Shown: positions 1-11,570, numbered from the stretch's first letter. The stretch is 64,000 bases of DNA from Canna indica (GCA_034359265.1 CP136896.1:68769501-68833500); one strand, 5' to 3'. Notes: generated by a model not told the origin, from the sequence alone. Program-made: numbers and translations.

Positions 1-91
1 AACAACGACAAAGAACAAGACACTCCCACACTTCATTCCTATTTCTTCATAATAAAGCAAGGAAACACCATATACGCATAGGGCTACCAAC

Positions 92-273
92 CTTGCAAGG
101 CGTGTGTAAAAGAGCTGCTTCGACAGCTCCTGGCACTTCTCTATGGTCGGCGGTTGAACGACGTAGTGCTTGTTCTTCTCCATCATTTCCTTGTAGTAAG
201 CGCATCCACTCTTCGAGACGAACTCCGAGGCTTGAACAGCCTTAGATCGCAGCTGCTGCAGTCTCGCCGCCAT
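92..273 (-). CDS. Mitochondrial ATP synthase subunit g, exon 1 (partial gene)
   Basis: This is the first coding exon of the plant mitochondrial F1Fo-ATP synthase subunit g, a small membrane-sector protein of the inner membrane that supports enzyme dimerisation. Reading leftwards from the ATG at 273 it encodes about 60 residues beginning MAARLQQLRSKAVQASEF. It includes YYKEMMEKNKHYVVQPP and EKCQELSKQLFYTRLA, hallmark segments of the plant family. The exon stops in phase 2 at 92, followed by GTTGGTA as donor, and the rest of the gene lies left of the window. The family is usually about 120 residues, so roughly half is present. Start choice: the family begins with M-A-(A/S)-(R/K)-L-Q-Q-L. Identification is from family resemblance and no search was run. 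Confidence 0.85.
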
Positions 274-276
274 TTA

Positions 277-572
277 CTAACAATAAACAAAGAAGCGCAT
301 TGTATCAGCCAAAGATTCGGTAGCACATCAACATGTTGACTGATCCGAACAAAAGAAAACAGATTGAAACCTTGCGGGACGGCGTTAAACTTAATAGATA
401 TCAAGCATCTAAGTGAAAAGAGAAGCCTTGAAAGAAATCGGCAAAATGCCGGGAAAATAAAACCCTAGATCCGACAAGATAATCAGAAGGAAAAACCAAA
501 CGGGAAAACTAATTCCAATTGCAGATCGAGGAAATATTCGATCATCAAATCAATCATAAAGATGGAGTTTAC
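277..572 (-). other. Probable leader (5'UTR) intron of the ATP synthase subunit g gene
   Basis: On the minus strand a good donor (GGAG|GTAAAC) sits at 573/572. A T-rich tract ends with the acceptor TTGTTAG at 277, three bases before the initiation codon. The GA-rich stretch upstream of the donor (573 to about 660) looks like a transcribed leader. An AAACCCTAG telo-box-like motif lies at 460-468 inside this interval. This is inferred from splice consensus only. Confidence 0.45.
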
Positions 573-660
573 CTCCTTTCTATCAAATGCTCGGAAAAGA
601 GATCGGAGACTTGAGAGGCGACGAAGATTGAGAAAGTGAGAAGAGCGGTAGGGCGTCGGA

Positions 661-2149
661 TATTTAACACTGCTCCTGGTGGGGGCAGTATCGTAATTGC
701 AATGCGGTGTTAGGGCTCTGTGTGGCAATTTGGAAATTTCCACTTCGTAAAAAATATGCTCCGTGACGTGTATCCCAAGAAGAGTGAGACATTCTTTTTA
801 CCCAATGTATCTCCCTTAGGGACCCCACCTGTAGAATCAGGGTATGTGTCTTAGTAAGTTGATGCGAGAAGAAGAAAATAATTCATATGTCTATTTTCCA
901 AATTTATCCAGTTGAAAAATGAATAATATCGATATTCGAATTCACGGTTCAACCGGACCAGACATCCAAACCATATAATTTGTGGTTCGAATGGGTCTGG
1001 TATGTCTTAAGACATGTTTTACTCTCTCTCTCTCTCTTCTTTTCTTTCTTTTTTTGAATTATTCACGTATTCAATACTTTAAATATAAAAATCTTTTTAA
1101 AATATCATTAATATTATAAAAAATTACCAACACCGTATAGACTTATAGCCAAAATGTATAAATAACTTTGACAAATTATCAAAATCATAAATACTTGCAA
1201 AACTCTACCCTTGATTTTAAATTGGCCAGTTTCATATATAGCAAGTTTTGATAAAACTTTTTTTAAAATGACCTGCAATATAAATTTAACATAAAATACG
1301 ATGAGAATGATTTACGGAGGGTCGATTTTAAATCTCATATCCCAAAAGGATCACTCCTCATAATTTTGTTGATCTTTTAAATTCTCTATTGAACTAAATT
1401 TTAAATAATTCAGTTAGAAACTTTTAATCGAAGTCCCTAATTGCCCTATAATATGAATATAACTTTTTTTTATCAAAAAAAAATTAAGAACTAATCCACA
1501 TGATCAAGTTCAAGCGGTCTAACATAAGTCAAAACATTTGACTCCTTAAATTATTTGACTCTATTTGCGATCCAATGGATTTCTTTATTATAATCACGAT
1601 AACAAAAAAAAATCTACATGAATTGAAAATGCCTTCAAGAAGTTGGATTTGTTTAATCATATTTTTCCGCTTAAAAGGAATCTGACACTGCCCTTGAATT
1701 GCATGGAGAACAAATTAGAAATTTATTTCAACAATTAATTTTGAAGTAGACCATTGAGAAGTATATTGAAGAGAACATAATAGCTTGAGCCTCAACCATA
1801 GCAGGAGAACAAAGAGTAGTCATGTACGTGCTAGCCAAGAAAGAGCATAAGTCAAACTTATCTCTAGCCACGATAGCCAAGAATCACACCAAGAACCATC
1901 GCACTTTACCTTAATAAAATCATTTTCAGGGGAATCCAACAAAGATTATTTTGCTCCTTATTATTTAAAAAAATAAGTGCCCTCAAGTATCCTGGGATTA
2001 TTTATCTGCGCATGGAATGTGAGAATTTTAAGCATGAGGCCATATGGGGGAAGCTGCCTAACAAGGTAAATTCTTTCATTCCTAACGTGTCAAGTGAGCC
2101 ACAACGTGACACCAATTAAATGTCTTAAATAAAAGACCTATGTCTTAGT
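661..2149. other. Promoter of subunit g gene and AT-rich intergenic DNA
   Basis: No gene is supported here. The first few hundred bases should hold the promoter of the minus-strand ATP synthase gene. The remainder is AT-rich DNA with a short CT microsatellite near 1022-1040. Short open frames in it have no coding character. Confidence 0.5.
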
Positions 2150-2157
2150 ATTGTGGT

Positions 2158-2708
2158 TAGAGATGGCAATTCAAATCGGTTAACCGCGGTTAATCGATTA
2201 ATCGAATCGTAAAATTCAGTTTTGGATAGTAAATTTGCGGTTTGGTTTTGGTTTCGAATAGTAAAAATCAAAAATTATTTAAAATCGATTTGGTTTCGGT
2301 TATCGGGCCGCGGTTAACCGGTAATCGAAACCGGTTATATATTCGGTTTCGGTTACCGGTTTTATGCGGTTAACCGGTATTCGTAACCGATTTTATTATT
2401 AATATTTGAACCGGTTATTCGTTTACTATCGATTTTTTATGGTTAACCGGTATCCGAAACCGATTTTGTTATTAATTATTGAATCAGTTATTCGTTTACT
2501 ACCGGTTAACCGATTAGTAAACGGATAACCGGTTCTATCCGAACCAAAATTTTTGGTTTCGGTTATCCATGGATAACCAAGACTGAGCCAATTTTGATTT
2601 CGGATATAGGCTTTTGAAACCGACTGATTTCGATTAGCGGGTTTGAAAATCGGTTTTGGTTTCGGTTAACCCCCAAAAGTACGGTTAACCAAACCATTGT
2701 CATCCCTA
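2158..2708. mobile_element. Non-autonomous hAT element (MITE) with AACCGGTT-type internal repeats
   Basis: The element begins TAGAGATGGCAAT and ends ATTGTCATCCCTA, which are imperfect terminal inverted repeats of about 13 bp. It is flanked by a perfect 8-bp target duplication, attgtggt, at 2150-2157 and 2709-2716, as expected for hAT transposases. The 551-bp interior is dominated by degenerate CGGTTAACCG and CGGTTTCGGTT motifs on both strands, probably subterminal transposase-binding repeats. It has no coding capacity. Confidence 0.88.
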
Positions 2709-2716
2709 ATTGTGGT

Positions 2717-3053
2717 TCTTGAATGTAATTTTAGTCTAACTACTTGTATCATAGAAAATTAGATATATTGTTTGATTATTAGATAAATATAATATTTGAC
2801 AAATAAAATGAATTTAAATAAATGTATATCACAACATGAATATAATCCTAGTAATTTTTTTTAATAATTTACCATAATCGAAACTATAAGTTCCAACATT
2901 ATAAAAATTGGAACTATAAAAAAATCATCAAAATAACTTTGATACTTTACTCTTAATGCCCTTGTATGTTATTTCATCATAATATTCTATTTTTGTGAAA
3001 CAACATGCTGAACAACAATAAAAATTCAACCCCTTTGTGTTCTATCTTTCTTT
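2717..3053. other. AT-rich intergenic DNA, nothing recognised
   Basis: AT-rich spacer between two MITEs. No coding frame, RNA gene or regulatory element is supported. Confidence 0.5.
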
Positions 3054-3577
3054 CCCTAATTATATTTTTGATCCCCAAAATATCATATTATTTTCTTTGG
3101 TCTCTCATTTTTAAAAAATTTCTATTTAGACTCTCAAAAAATATTTTTATTTCTGTTTGATCCATCCGTTAACTTTGTGTTAACTTTTGATATTAAGTGC
3201 TAACTTGGAGTAAAGATGTCAAATGAAAAAATAAAATATTTTAAGAGACTAAATGGAAAAAATATATATTTTAATAACCTAAAACATAATTATATATTGT
3301 TATGCTTTAGATTATTAAAATATATATTATTATATTTTAGATTATTAAAATATATATATTTTTCATCTAGTTCCTTAAAATATCTTTTTTTTTTGTCCAT
3401 TTTTAGTCCATGTCAGCATTCCATATTGGCACTTAATATCAAAAGTTAACAAAAAATTAACGGAGGGACCAAACGAAAACGAAAATAATTTTTGAGGAAC
3501 TAAATAAAAAAAATTTAAAATTGAAGAATCAAATAAAAAAAATATAATATTTTAAATGATCAAAAACATAATTAAAT
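3054..3577. mobile_element. Old copy of a Mutator-like MITE (same family as 27708-28232)
   Basis: The ends read CCTAATTATATTTTTGATCC and GATCAAAAACATAATTAA, matching the inverted repeats of the better preserved copy at 27708-28232. The interior shares the TTGATATTAAGTGC and GGACCAAACGAAAA blocks found there, and the lengths are almost equal (524 versus 525 bp). No clear 9-bp target duplication remains, so this copy is probably older. It is non-coding. Confidence 0.7.
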
Positions 3578-4578
3578 CAACAGGATATTAGAAGGCATTT
3601 GGTCGGTGGCATGTTAAAAGATTATCAAGCATGTTAAAGAATAAAGGTGGGCAATTAATATTACCATTTTTAGTTTGTTATCACATATTCATGGCCAAGT
3701 GATTACTTCCGAAATAGATTATAGTTTTGCGGTACTATCTAATGAGTTATATTTTATAAAATTTAAAACCATGATGCTTATTCTTCCGAAATATTATACC
3801 TCTCGCATCATTCTCCTCCACCTCTCCATCTCCAAAGAAAAACCTTTCATATAGTAATTAGTAAAATTTTTAATAAAAATCAAAAAATCAAACAAAATCA
3901 TCTATCATTAAGTTCAAAATAAAAAACCATATGAGACTTATTGTTTGTTTATGTAAAATATTTTTTATTTTATTGGTTAAATTAATTATTATTTTACGAA
4001 ACTTGTTTGAATAAATTTATATAATTGTTCACATTAGAAAAAATGAAACAAATATAGTACATTATTATATAAATAAGTGGTAATATTAAAATTTAAGGAT
4101 ATTATATTAAAATCCTAGGAATTAACGGTTAAACCAAACATGATAAAGTTAAATATTTGTCAATTTAACTCTAAATTCATACGTAAACCAAACATGTAAA
4201 TCTTACATACGGACATTTAATTGATGACAATGACATGCCTACAAATGTAACTTTTATATTATAACGTGCTATTTGAATGCTATAGAGATTTTCTTTTATT
4301 TTTATAATGAATATAAACATGACTTCTCAAATTATCTCAAGATAATTATTTGGTAACATCTTAGATATTTTTTAGATATCTAGAGTTTAAATCTTAATAT
4401 GATCATCTATTGTGACTTTCTATTTTTATTTTTTAAAAAAAAATATTTGGATATAAAATGGACATACATATATCAAAATACTTAGCACTATTCATTCTTA
4501 TTTAAATATTATTATTAATATTTTGTTATAAAAATTATTTTAAAAGGTTCCAATTATAACTATACTGTAGAGGATGCA
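3578..4578. other. AT-rich intergenic DNA with MITE-like fragments
   Basis: No gene is seen. The stretch begins with GGCATTTGGTCGGTGGCATG and near 4130 and 4180 has ACCAAACATG sequences that resemble its complement. A degenerate MITE is possible, but its borders and target duplication could not be fixed. Confidence 0.35.
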
Positions 4579-5250
4579 TGTAATATCCTAAATATTTTAA
4601 TTATATTCTTTTCTTTATTGATTGTGTTTGCCAGCCTAGCGGATCAGTTCGAAGTCGAGCCTAGTCGACTCATGGTCCGGTGCGAGTTTGCAAACTCGGG
4701 TAAGTAAAAATATGAGTTATGTAATTTTGCTTGTGTAGATTAATTTATTTAATTTTTATGTTGTGTATACATGATTATTTAAATATGTTGCATGTGGGTG
4801 CAGTGGCGGATCCAGAAAATTTTATTAGTGGGGGCAAACTAATAAATAAGGTTATACTCAAATATTTTCATTCGTTTAGCCGAATCGGTGGGAAGATTTT
4901 TTAAGTCAATTTCTAAATATTCTTTTTTACATGGAGGTCGTGTTTTATTTTCGGAACTAAAATTATTATCTATTGATTTTCTTTTTAAAAATCATTCCAT
5001 AAATTTTTGCATAATTTTATCAATCAATTTAATTAGCAAGTAAAAAAAACTAAATATTAAAATAATTAATAATGCTGAAATAAAAATTAATGCTGAAAAA
5101 ATTAATAATGTTGTAATAAAAATATCGATCTTACCACCCGAAGAAAGTAAAAAATCAATAAACTAAAAATATTGTACGATGTCGGTAGCCCGACGGAGAT
5201 TGAAGGCGATCCGACGAGCTACAATTACAGCGAGTGGCAGCGGCAGCGAG

Positions 5251-5691
5251 TAGGGGTGTCCAATGTTCGATTCAAACCGAACTGAACCAAAAAATCTAAC
5301 CAAATTTTTTTGGTTTGGTTCGGTTTGGTTTCAGCAGTTACAGGTTCGGTTCTTGACCCGAACCAAACCAAAATTTGGGTTATGGTTCGGATTCGATTCC
5401 CGAAATTCGAGAACCGACCCGAATCGAAAATTGAATAATTAAAAAACAATATATATTTTTTAATTTTTAACCCAGGTAATTAAAATGGGTATTAGGAAAT
5501 AATTTTTAATTTTTAACCGAATCAATTAAAATTTCAGTTTTCGGGTTGAAAATCGAACTGAACCGAATAATTTTGGTTCGGGTTAGATCGGTTTAGGCAT
5601 AATTTGGTTCGGATTCGGGTTGGAATTCGGGTATGAATTTTTTTTCGATTTGGTTAATTTTGGTTCGGGTTTAACCGAATGGACAGCCCTA
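5251..5691. mobile_element. Non-autonomous hAT MITE nested in the solo LTR
   Basis: The ends are TAGGGGTGTCCAATG and TGGACAGCCCTA, imperfect inverted repeats. Flanking 8-mers gcagcgag (5243-5250) and acaacgag (5692-5699) match at six of eight positions, both differences being G to A. The interior is full of GGTTCGGTTTGG/CCGAACCAAA motifs, and no coding capacity is seen. It sits inside a serine-codon-like minisatellite of the surrounding LTR. Confidence 0.75.
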
Positions 5692-5970
5692 ACAACGAGC
5701 GGCAGCGAGCGTCGAGTTTCGAGCGACAGTGAGCGTCGAGCATCGAGCGACAGCGGTAGCGACAACGAGCATCGAGGGTCGAGCGACAATGAGTGTCGAG
5801 GGTCGAGTGTCAGCGAGCGTCGAGGGTCGAGCAGCAGCGGTGAGCGACAATGGCAGCGAGCGGCAACAAGCAGTCCGACGACAAGTGGTAGCTCGACGAT
5901 AGGCGGTAGGCGGCAGCTCGGCGACAAGCGGCAGCTCAACGACAGGCGGCAAGCGGCAGCTCTACGACAA
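5692..5970. repeat. GAGCGTCGAG / GAGCGACAG minisatellite
   Basis: A purine-biased, GC-rich tract built from degenerate units such as GCGAGCGTCGAGGGTCGAGC and GACAACGAGC. It creates long open frames on both strands (for example 5620-6048 plus and 5583-5939 minus) that are artefacts of the repeat. The same repeat type continues on the left of the nested hAT MITE at about 5225-5250. Confidence 0.7.
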
Positions 5971-7531
5971 GCGACATATTTAGAAGACGAGCGATTGAGA
6001 GAGAGAGAAGGCGGGAGGAGTGAAATTTTAGTCGATGGTATTAAATAATAATTAATTAGAAGGTAAACATTAAATGCAAAAAAGAAGAAGATTTTGAGTC
6101 ATGTACCGTTGTGCGTCTAAGTAACAGTGAGCCATCAGCCATGTCATTTAAAATTATTTGTTAGTTGTGCTTGTGAGTGGGGGCCATTCAATTTTTTTTT
6201 TAAAAAAAATTATCTCAATGGGGACCACAGTCACCGAGTCTTCCTTTGGAGCCGAGCCAAGAGGAGCCGACTTGAAGCCGCCAGCCCCTCTCTCTTCCTC
6301 TCTCCCTCTCTTCTAGCCGGCGGCTTGGAGTGAGCCCCCCCCCTCCTTCTTTCTTTGAATCGAGTCGTCGATTCTTGAAGCCGATTCGAGGGCCGTTGTC
6401 TGGGGTTTCTCCTCTCATCATCATTCCTATTAGGGTGAGTGGTTTTACCCTCCTTCTTTCTGGGTTTCTTCGGATTCTTGAAGCCGATCTTGAAAGCCTG
6501 GATGTTCTTGAATATTTTTCGTTGATCTCGCAAGTCTTTGTCGTTCTTTTTTATTGCCATGTTTGAGGAGACCCTAAACCCTTCCCTATGGGGTTCGACA
6601 GCCCTAGGACGACCCTAGGGGTGCTCGGCCAAGGGTGGAGCAAGGGTGCCCTCAAGGTGTGCGATGAAATGCCCAAGTGAGAGATTTTGGTTATCTTGTA
6701 GTTTATGTCTTGAATTGTTTATCAAAATGAGTTCTTATATGTTCAAGCATGCTTAGTATTTAATCTGTGATTTTTGAAAAAAATATTTTTTTTTTCAAAA
6801 TATGGATCTTGAGGTTGATGCCATGAAGGCTCTTGAAAGATAAGTTCTTGATCATGGTGTTTGTTCTTGTTTATGGTGTTGTTGGTGCTTGTTAGCCTTA
6901 ATTAAAGATTATGAAATTTGAGATATTTATCTCAAGATTAGTATATTATTTTGATGATAATTAACACTATAATTTCCGTAAATTTCGAGTTTATTTTCAT
7001 GCTATGGTGAAAATTTTAAATGTTGCTGGAATTTCATGCTGAGAATGATGAATCTGTACTGTTTTTAAAATGTTTGTTGTGGTGTATGTATTTATCTGAA
7101 CATTATCATGTAACCTATCGTTTCGACCAGAAAATATAATTTGGAAATATAAGACACACTTTGGAGACCTGATTCGGGTTAAATACATCAGTTTTGGGCA
7201 CGACAGTAAGCTAAAACAAAACCCTAATCTTGGTGATATAAATTTTAATTGCATAATTAAAATTGGGCAAAGAGCCAACATAATCTGTTATGAACCAACA
7301 AGTAAAGTTTATGCATGAAATAAAACTACACGGGTTATGACATTACAGGTCTAGGAGTTGGGGTCGGGTATTGGAGTGTTGAGACGTTTTCCAATAAGGA
7401 CATCTCTAAGACACCGTAGGAGAGACTTGACTTAGGTCATGTGTTATATTTTTGTGAATGGTGGAGAGGCTCGTTGAGGAGCCGGATTGCGGGGTAGGCC
7501 TGGGAGATTGAATGACTAATTCCTAATCCGT

Positions 7532-7849
7532 GGAACAAGTTCGGTTGAGCAAATCCTAACTGTTCTGGTTGGCCTCGTGGAATAAGTTCGGATGGCCTAT
7601 CCGATTATCCCCGAGGTGATTTTAAGGAATAAGTTCGAAGGGCCTACCCGATTATTCCTGTGATATCTTAAAGGGGTAAGTTCGGAGGGCCTACCCGATT
7701 AGTCCTGTGATATCTAAAAGGGGCAAGTTCGGATGAGCGAATCCCGATTGTCCCTATGCGTCTCGTGGAGCAAGTCCGGAGGGCCTTCTCGATTGCTCCC
7801 GAGTTTCTTTATAATAGGATAAGTTCGGAGGGCCTTCCCGATTATCCTA
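7532..7849 (+). repeat. Tandem array of seven hairpin units with covarying stems
   Basis: Seven units of about 45-50 bp each have the form stem-AAGTTCGGAGGGCC-YYCCGATT-stem. Left and right stems are: GGAACA/TGTTCT (7532, 7561), GGAATAA/TTATCCC (7579, 7605), AGGAATAA/TTATTCCT (7625, 7652), AGGGGTAA/TTAGTCCT (7672, 7699), AGGGGCAA/TTGTCCCT (7719, 7748), GGAGCAA/TTGCTCC (7767, 7793) and TAGGATAA/TTATCCTA (7815, 7842). Several base changes are matched by compensating or G-U-compatible changes in the partner arm, while the loop core is constant. The array sits inside the solo LTR, and its function is unknown. Confidence 0.75.
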
Positions 7850-8515
7850 GTATGTGTTGTTGCCTTTGGGTATGATAGGCTTATACCTGTTGATCTTCAC
7901 CGTTTGGGTGTTGGATGCCTTCGGACAGGTGGTGGCCAGATAGTCTATTAGTTGGTCACTCCCTTGTGACCTTTTCATGCTTGAGTCAGGAGTTTTGCTT
8001 TACGCATCTTATCTATGTTGTTTTTTCGTGAGGGTTGGTAGAACCGCTCACTGAGTTCTTTTGAACTCACCTGTTGTCGTTGTTTTGTTTTGCAGAGCCT
8101 AACCGATGAGGTGTGCTAAAGCACTTGGCGCAGCTGGAGGGCAGAGGAACCACATGATTTCATAGCAGTCCTAGTTAGGGGTCGTAGTCGAGTCTGTAGT
8201 AGTTTGTCATGCAATTTTATTTTGGTATTTTGGAGTTGCAGTCCTGTGAGGACATTCATGTTTTTATTTAGATTTTATTTAAATATCAGTACTGATACTT
8301 TTTGATTCATTTTATTTCGCACTCGAGCTTTTAACAAAAATTATATTGTTTAATGAAATTTATCTCTGTTTCTCTTTATAAATAAAATAGTTATTTCTTT
8401 CCGCTATCTTTTGTGAGTTGTCATGTGCATGAGTTAGGCTACGGGATATAAGCACGTATACCCTGGCCGGTCATGTGACCCTGAGTTTGGGGCATGACAA
8501 TACACAACTCATTAA

Positions 8516-9350
8516 TGTTGGCTTAAGATTTTCAACATTGGTCTTAATCTCGATTTTGATGATAACAAACATGAAACTAATATTTCATTGAGAAATACTT
8601 TCAGGTTCCATATCGGTTAGCGCACGACGTCCGCGATTGGAAAGATCGAAGAATTCGAAGAAATCGACAAGGACGCTCGTCGACGCTCGGGATTCTTCGG
8701 GAAGTTAGAGTTTAGATTTAGGGTGTTTAGTTTATATTATAAATCCTCATAATGATGCATAAGAACCCAAAAACCAACCCATACCCCAAAATATGAAAAC
8801 CCAAAAACCGCCCTAAAATTCACTAAGCCTAGAGAGCTCCTTGGAGGGCTATATGACCTAGACATTTTCTTGACACAAAAAATGACGGTAATTATTCATT
8901 GGTTAAAACTAGATAACGATGTATTTTAAAGGAATTTTTTGGAAGCCTTTAGCCTACCCATATTTGACCCAGGAGATTAGAAAATTTTCGTTTTCTGAAA
9001 ATTTGTACTAGACCCCAAAAACTAGATTCTGATTCTTAAAGATTTTGATTTTTTAGATATTTTTATTGAATCCAAATGAGGGATAATCCTTATATAACAT
9101 TTATGTTTTCTAGATTTTTAGAGACGCAAAGAGGCGTCTCTCGCAGAGATGCTTGTCTCTGTGCGAGACACTGGTGTCTCACACAAAGACGCCGGTGTCT
9201 CGCACAGAGATGCCACAACCCGTGGTGTCTCTCGCATAGACGTCGTGGCCAGAGGCGTCTCTACAAGAGACGCATAGAGTGCCAGAGACAACGTCTTGTG
9301 GCTTCGCCTCTCGCACAGAGACGCATGCGAGAGATGATGTGGGGGTGTAG
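8516..9350 (+). mobile_element. Probable remnant of a copia (Sirevirus-like) LTR
   Basis: The stretch begins TGTTGGCTTAAG directly after the solo LTR and continues with GATTTTGATGATAACAAAC, a phrase common in plant Sirevirus-type LTRs. The downstream terminus and target duplication could not be found, so the copy is probably truncated. It includes the GAGACGC repeat cluster at 9118-9335. This assignment rests on sequence style only. Confidence 0.35.
9118..9335. repeat. GAGACGC/GCGTCTC inverted-repeat cluster
   Basis: More than a dozen GAGACGC-, GCGTCTC- and GTGTCTC-like heptamers occur in alternating orientation within about 220 bp, many separated by CGCACAGAG or TCTGTGCG. The tract can fold into several short hairpins. 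The open frames on both strands across it come from the repeat and are not considered genes. Confidence 0.65.
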
Positions 9351-9970
9351 AAATGCGAAAGTAAGAAACAAGGAGAAGAGTGTAATATTTCATCCGGAAT
9401 ACCTCAGGGGTACTATTCCCCATCTCAAAGGAAAATATGAGATTATAGAAATACTATTCCATTATCCATATATTCCTTTGAACCAAACACTGCCTTATAG
9501 ACAAGGAGCACGTGGGTCGTAAGGAATATATAAGAAATACTATTCCATGAATATTATTCTTTACCTCAAACCAAGGAATAGTATTCCTCGTCTAATCACC
9601 ATGACATTTTTCAATATTTATAATATTACATAATAATATAAAAATTAAGTTGTTAAATTAATTTTAATAATTATATATCATAAATAGATAATTATTATTT
9701 TATTATCAAATATCATAAATAATATTTTTATTTTTTAAATTAATAAATTATTTACATTAATATTTATTTTTATTATGATGTCATTAATTATAATATTTAA
9801 TATTTTTAGAAGAATATTTTAATTATTTTCCTCTTTATCTCTTATTTAATCATAATGTCAATCAAACAAAGTAATAATATTCATTGCATATTTCATTCAT
9901 TATCTATTCATATTTCTTATCTACTCTTATTTCTTATGATTTCATTCCATCCAATCAAACGCTACCTAAA
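9351..9970. other. AT-rich MITE-like DNA with GGAATACTATTCC motifs
   Basis: Repeated GGAATAGTATTCC and AATACTATTCC motifs in both orientations (9395-9600) and a terminus-like TAGGTAGCGTTTGATTGG (complement, about 9945-9968) suggest an old MITE. The borders are not resolved and no gene is seen. Confidence 0.35.
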
Positions 9971-10763
9971 TGTAATAAAAAAACGCAGCTTGACATAAGT
10001 GTATCAAATCAAGATATCATACATCTTTTAACTTATGATCCAAATACAATGAGGACGACTATTATGGAGCCCAACTTCATAGAAAAATTTTATGGAGCCG
10101 GGCTGCGATGGTGAAACACCAATCTCAAAGCAATTTTTATTTTGCTTTGAGATTGGTGTTTCACCATCGGAGCCCGGCTCCATAATAATTTTTCTCAAAT
10201 ACAATCGTCTCTTCCTCTTTGTCCTTTTTCCTATTTTGCTAAAACAACTTTATCTTCTTTATCCTCATCTCATGATCTTCTTCTCCTTTTCCTTCTCCAT
10301 CGGCACTACCATGACCACCACCTCCTATTTCTCCTCCCTTCTCCAACTAGCTATCTTCACCTCATTTATTTCTCTTTCTCTCTCCTCTCCCACCTCCTTT
10401 GGCAAACTCTTCCTTCATCACTACCATCTCCTCCAAAAATATTATCGAAAAAGAAGTACATAAGAGGATGGGAAGGAGAGAGATGGTGGTGGTGGAGTAG
10501 GAGAAAAGAAGGGAAGAAAGAGAAAAAAAACTCGTTAGAAGGAGGAAGGGGCTGGAGAGAAAAGAAGAAAAAAAAGTAAGAAAAGAAGAGAAGGTCATGA
10601 AAATCGAAATAGGAAGAAAGAGATCACTGAAAGAGCAATAAGAAAAAAATAGTTTTTTATATCGTCACAGTGCCATGTCAATTTTTGACGACGTTTTGGA
10701 TTATAGATTAATATATATCTTGATTTGATACATTTATGTAACGGCATGCCTTTTTTTGTTACA
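9971..10763. mobile_element. Mutator-like MITE with long terminal inverted repeats
   Basis: The left arm (9971-10058) reads TGTAATAAAAAAACGC and GTATCAAATCAAGATAT. The right arm (10687-10763) is its diverged complement, with ATATCTTGATTTGATAC and GTTACA at the end. Arms of about 80-90 bp suggest a MULE-type element, but no 9-bp target duplication is evident. The interior is strongly strand-asymmetric: pyrimidine-rich to about 10440, then purine-rich to about 10625. A small perfect foldback is nested at 10091-10184. Confidence 0.6.
10091..10184. repeat. 43-bp near-perfect hairpin
   Basis: Arms 10091-10133 and 10142-10184 are reverse complements over 43 bp with one mismatch, separated by an 8-base A/T loop. 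The arms include GGAGCCGGGCT and GGTGAAACACCAATCTC. Pairing continues imperfectly for about 10 more bases outside. It could be a tiny foldback element or a hairpin RNA source. Confidence 0.8.
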
Positions 10764-11570
10764 CTTTTATCCCTACGCAAGTTAGCTATAGATTTAGCCC
10801 TTTTAAATAATTTTCTCTTTTTATTCCATTTCTGCACGCTCCTTTTATATTATTGCCATCCTTTTCTGATAGTACACATAAAACAGTCAAACGATAGAAG
10901 AACCAATAGAAACCTAATGCAACACATGAAGAAGGAAAACGACAACTCAATTAATTCAATTATGACAATTATAATCCCTATATATACACACGCATATTTT
11001 TGAAGAAAAACATATTATCAAATTAGTATTTAAGCATAGTTGAGTTAAAAGATTACTAACAATGATTGACTTTAATAACATATATGTATAATTTTTTAAC
11101 ATTCGTAACAATATACAATAAAATTTTAAAAATAAAAAAGATAATTATGAATTTATATTTTTGAAAGTTCCGTGTGCATGTGCCATCTTGAGAAGCCAGC
11201 CTAGCGTAGCTTAAGCATGCAAATGTGTTACCATCGCAAAAAGAAAGAATAAGCTTTGATCCCATATAGTTATTAGAATTTGCGGAGTTAAACATTCACC
11301 TTTAACCTGGAACATAGAATAATAAGCATAGCATGTAGCTCGTCTTTATAATGACACCTCACAGAGTATTCTAGCATATAGGAAACAGCTAGTACTTATT
11401 GAGCAGATACAGACACAATTCTTTGGATCTTAGCTTCACGAAATCAAGCCAGGATGAAAAAGGATGTGTAATGTTTATGAAACAAAAACAGTGAGATACA
11501 ATCCACAAAACGTCTTTTATTCAGCACAATGAAGACAAGTAAGAAAGCAAATCTGTTGATAGATTCACCT
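10764..11570. other. Intergenic DNA and 3' region of NDUFS7
   Basis: AT-rich, with no gene supported. The part nearest 11570 should be the 3' untranslated region of the minus-strand NDUFS7 gene. Confidence 0.5.

Larger units (their letters stand above)
4579..8499 (+). mobile_element. Solo LTR of a Ty3/gypsy-type element, with nested insertions
   Basis: The interval starts TGTAATATCC and ends GGGGCATGACA, the usual TG...CA termini. The flanking 5-mers atgca (4574-4578) and ataca (8500-8504) differ by one transition, consistent with an aged 5-bp target duplication. No second LTR or internal gag-pol is present, so this is best read as a solo LTR left by recombination. Terminal sequences resemble plant chromoviral (Tekay/Del-like) LTRs. 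Its 3.9 kb length is inflated by the hAT MITE at 5251-5691 and perhaps other insertions around 4.8-6.2 kb. A hairpin-repeat array lies at 7532-7849. Confidence 0.72.

Noticed and set aside
183..743. Minus-strand open frames over the leader of the ATP synthase gene
   Set aside because: They overlap the proposed leader intron and the true exon in another frame.
5583..6048. Ser/Arg-rich and Pro/Leu-rich frames on opposite strands
   Set aside because: Both come from the GAGCGTCGAG minisatellite and have no start context or homology.
4801..6190. Possible second hAT-like element starting CAGTGGCGGATCC
   Set aside because: The start resembles a common plant transposon end, and TGTGGGTG/TGTGAGTG could be a target duplication, but no matching right terminal repeat was found.
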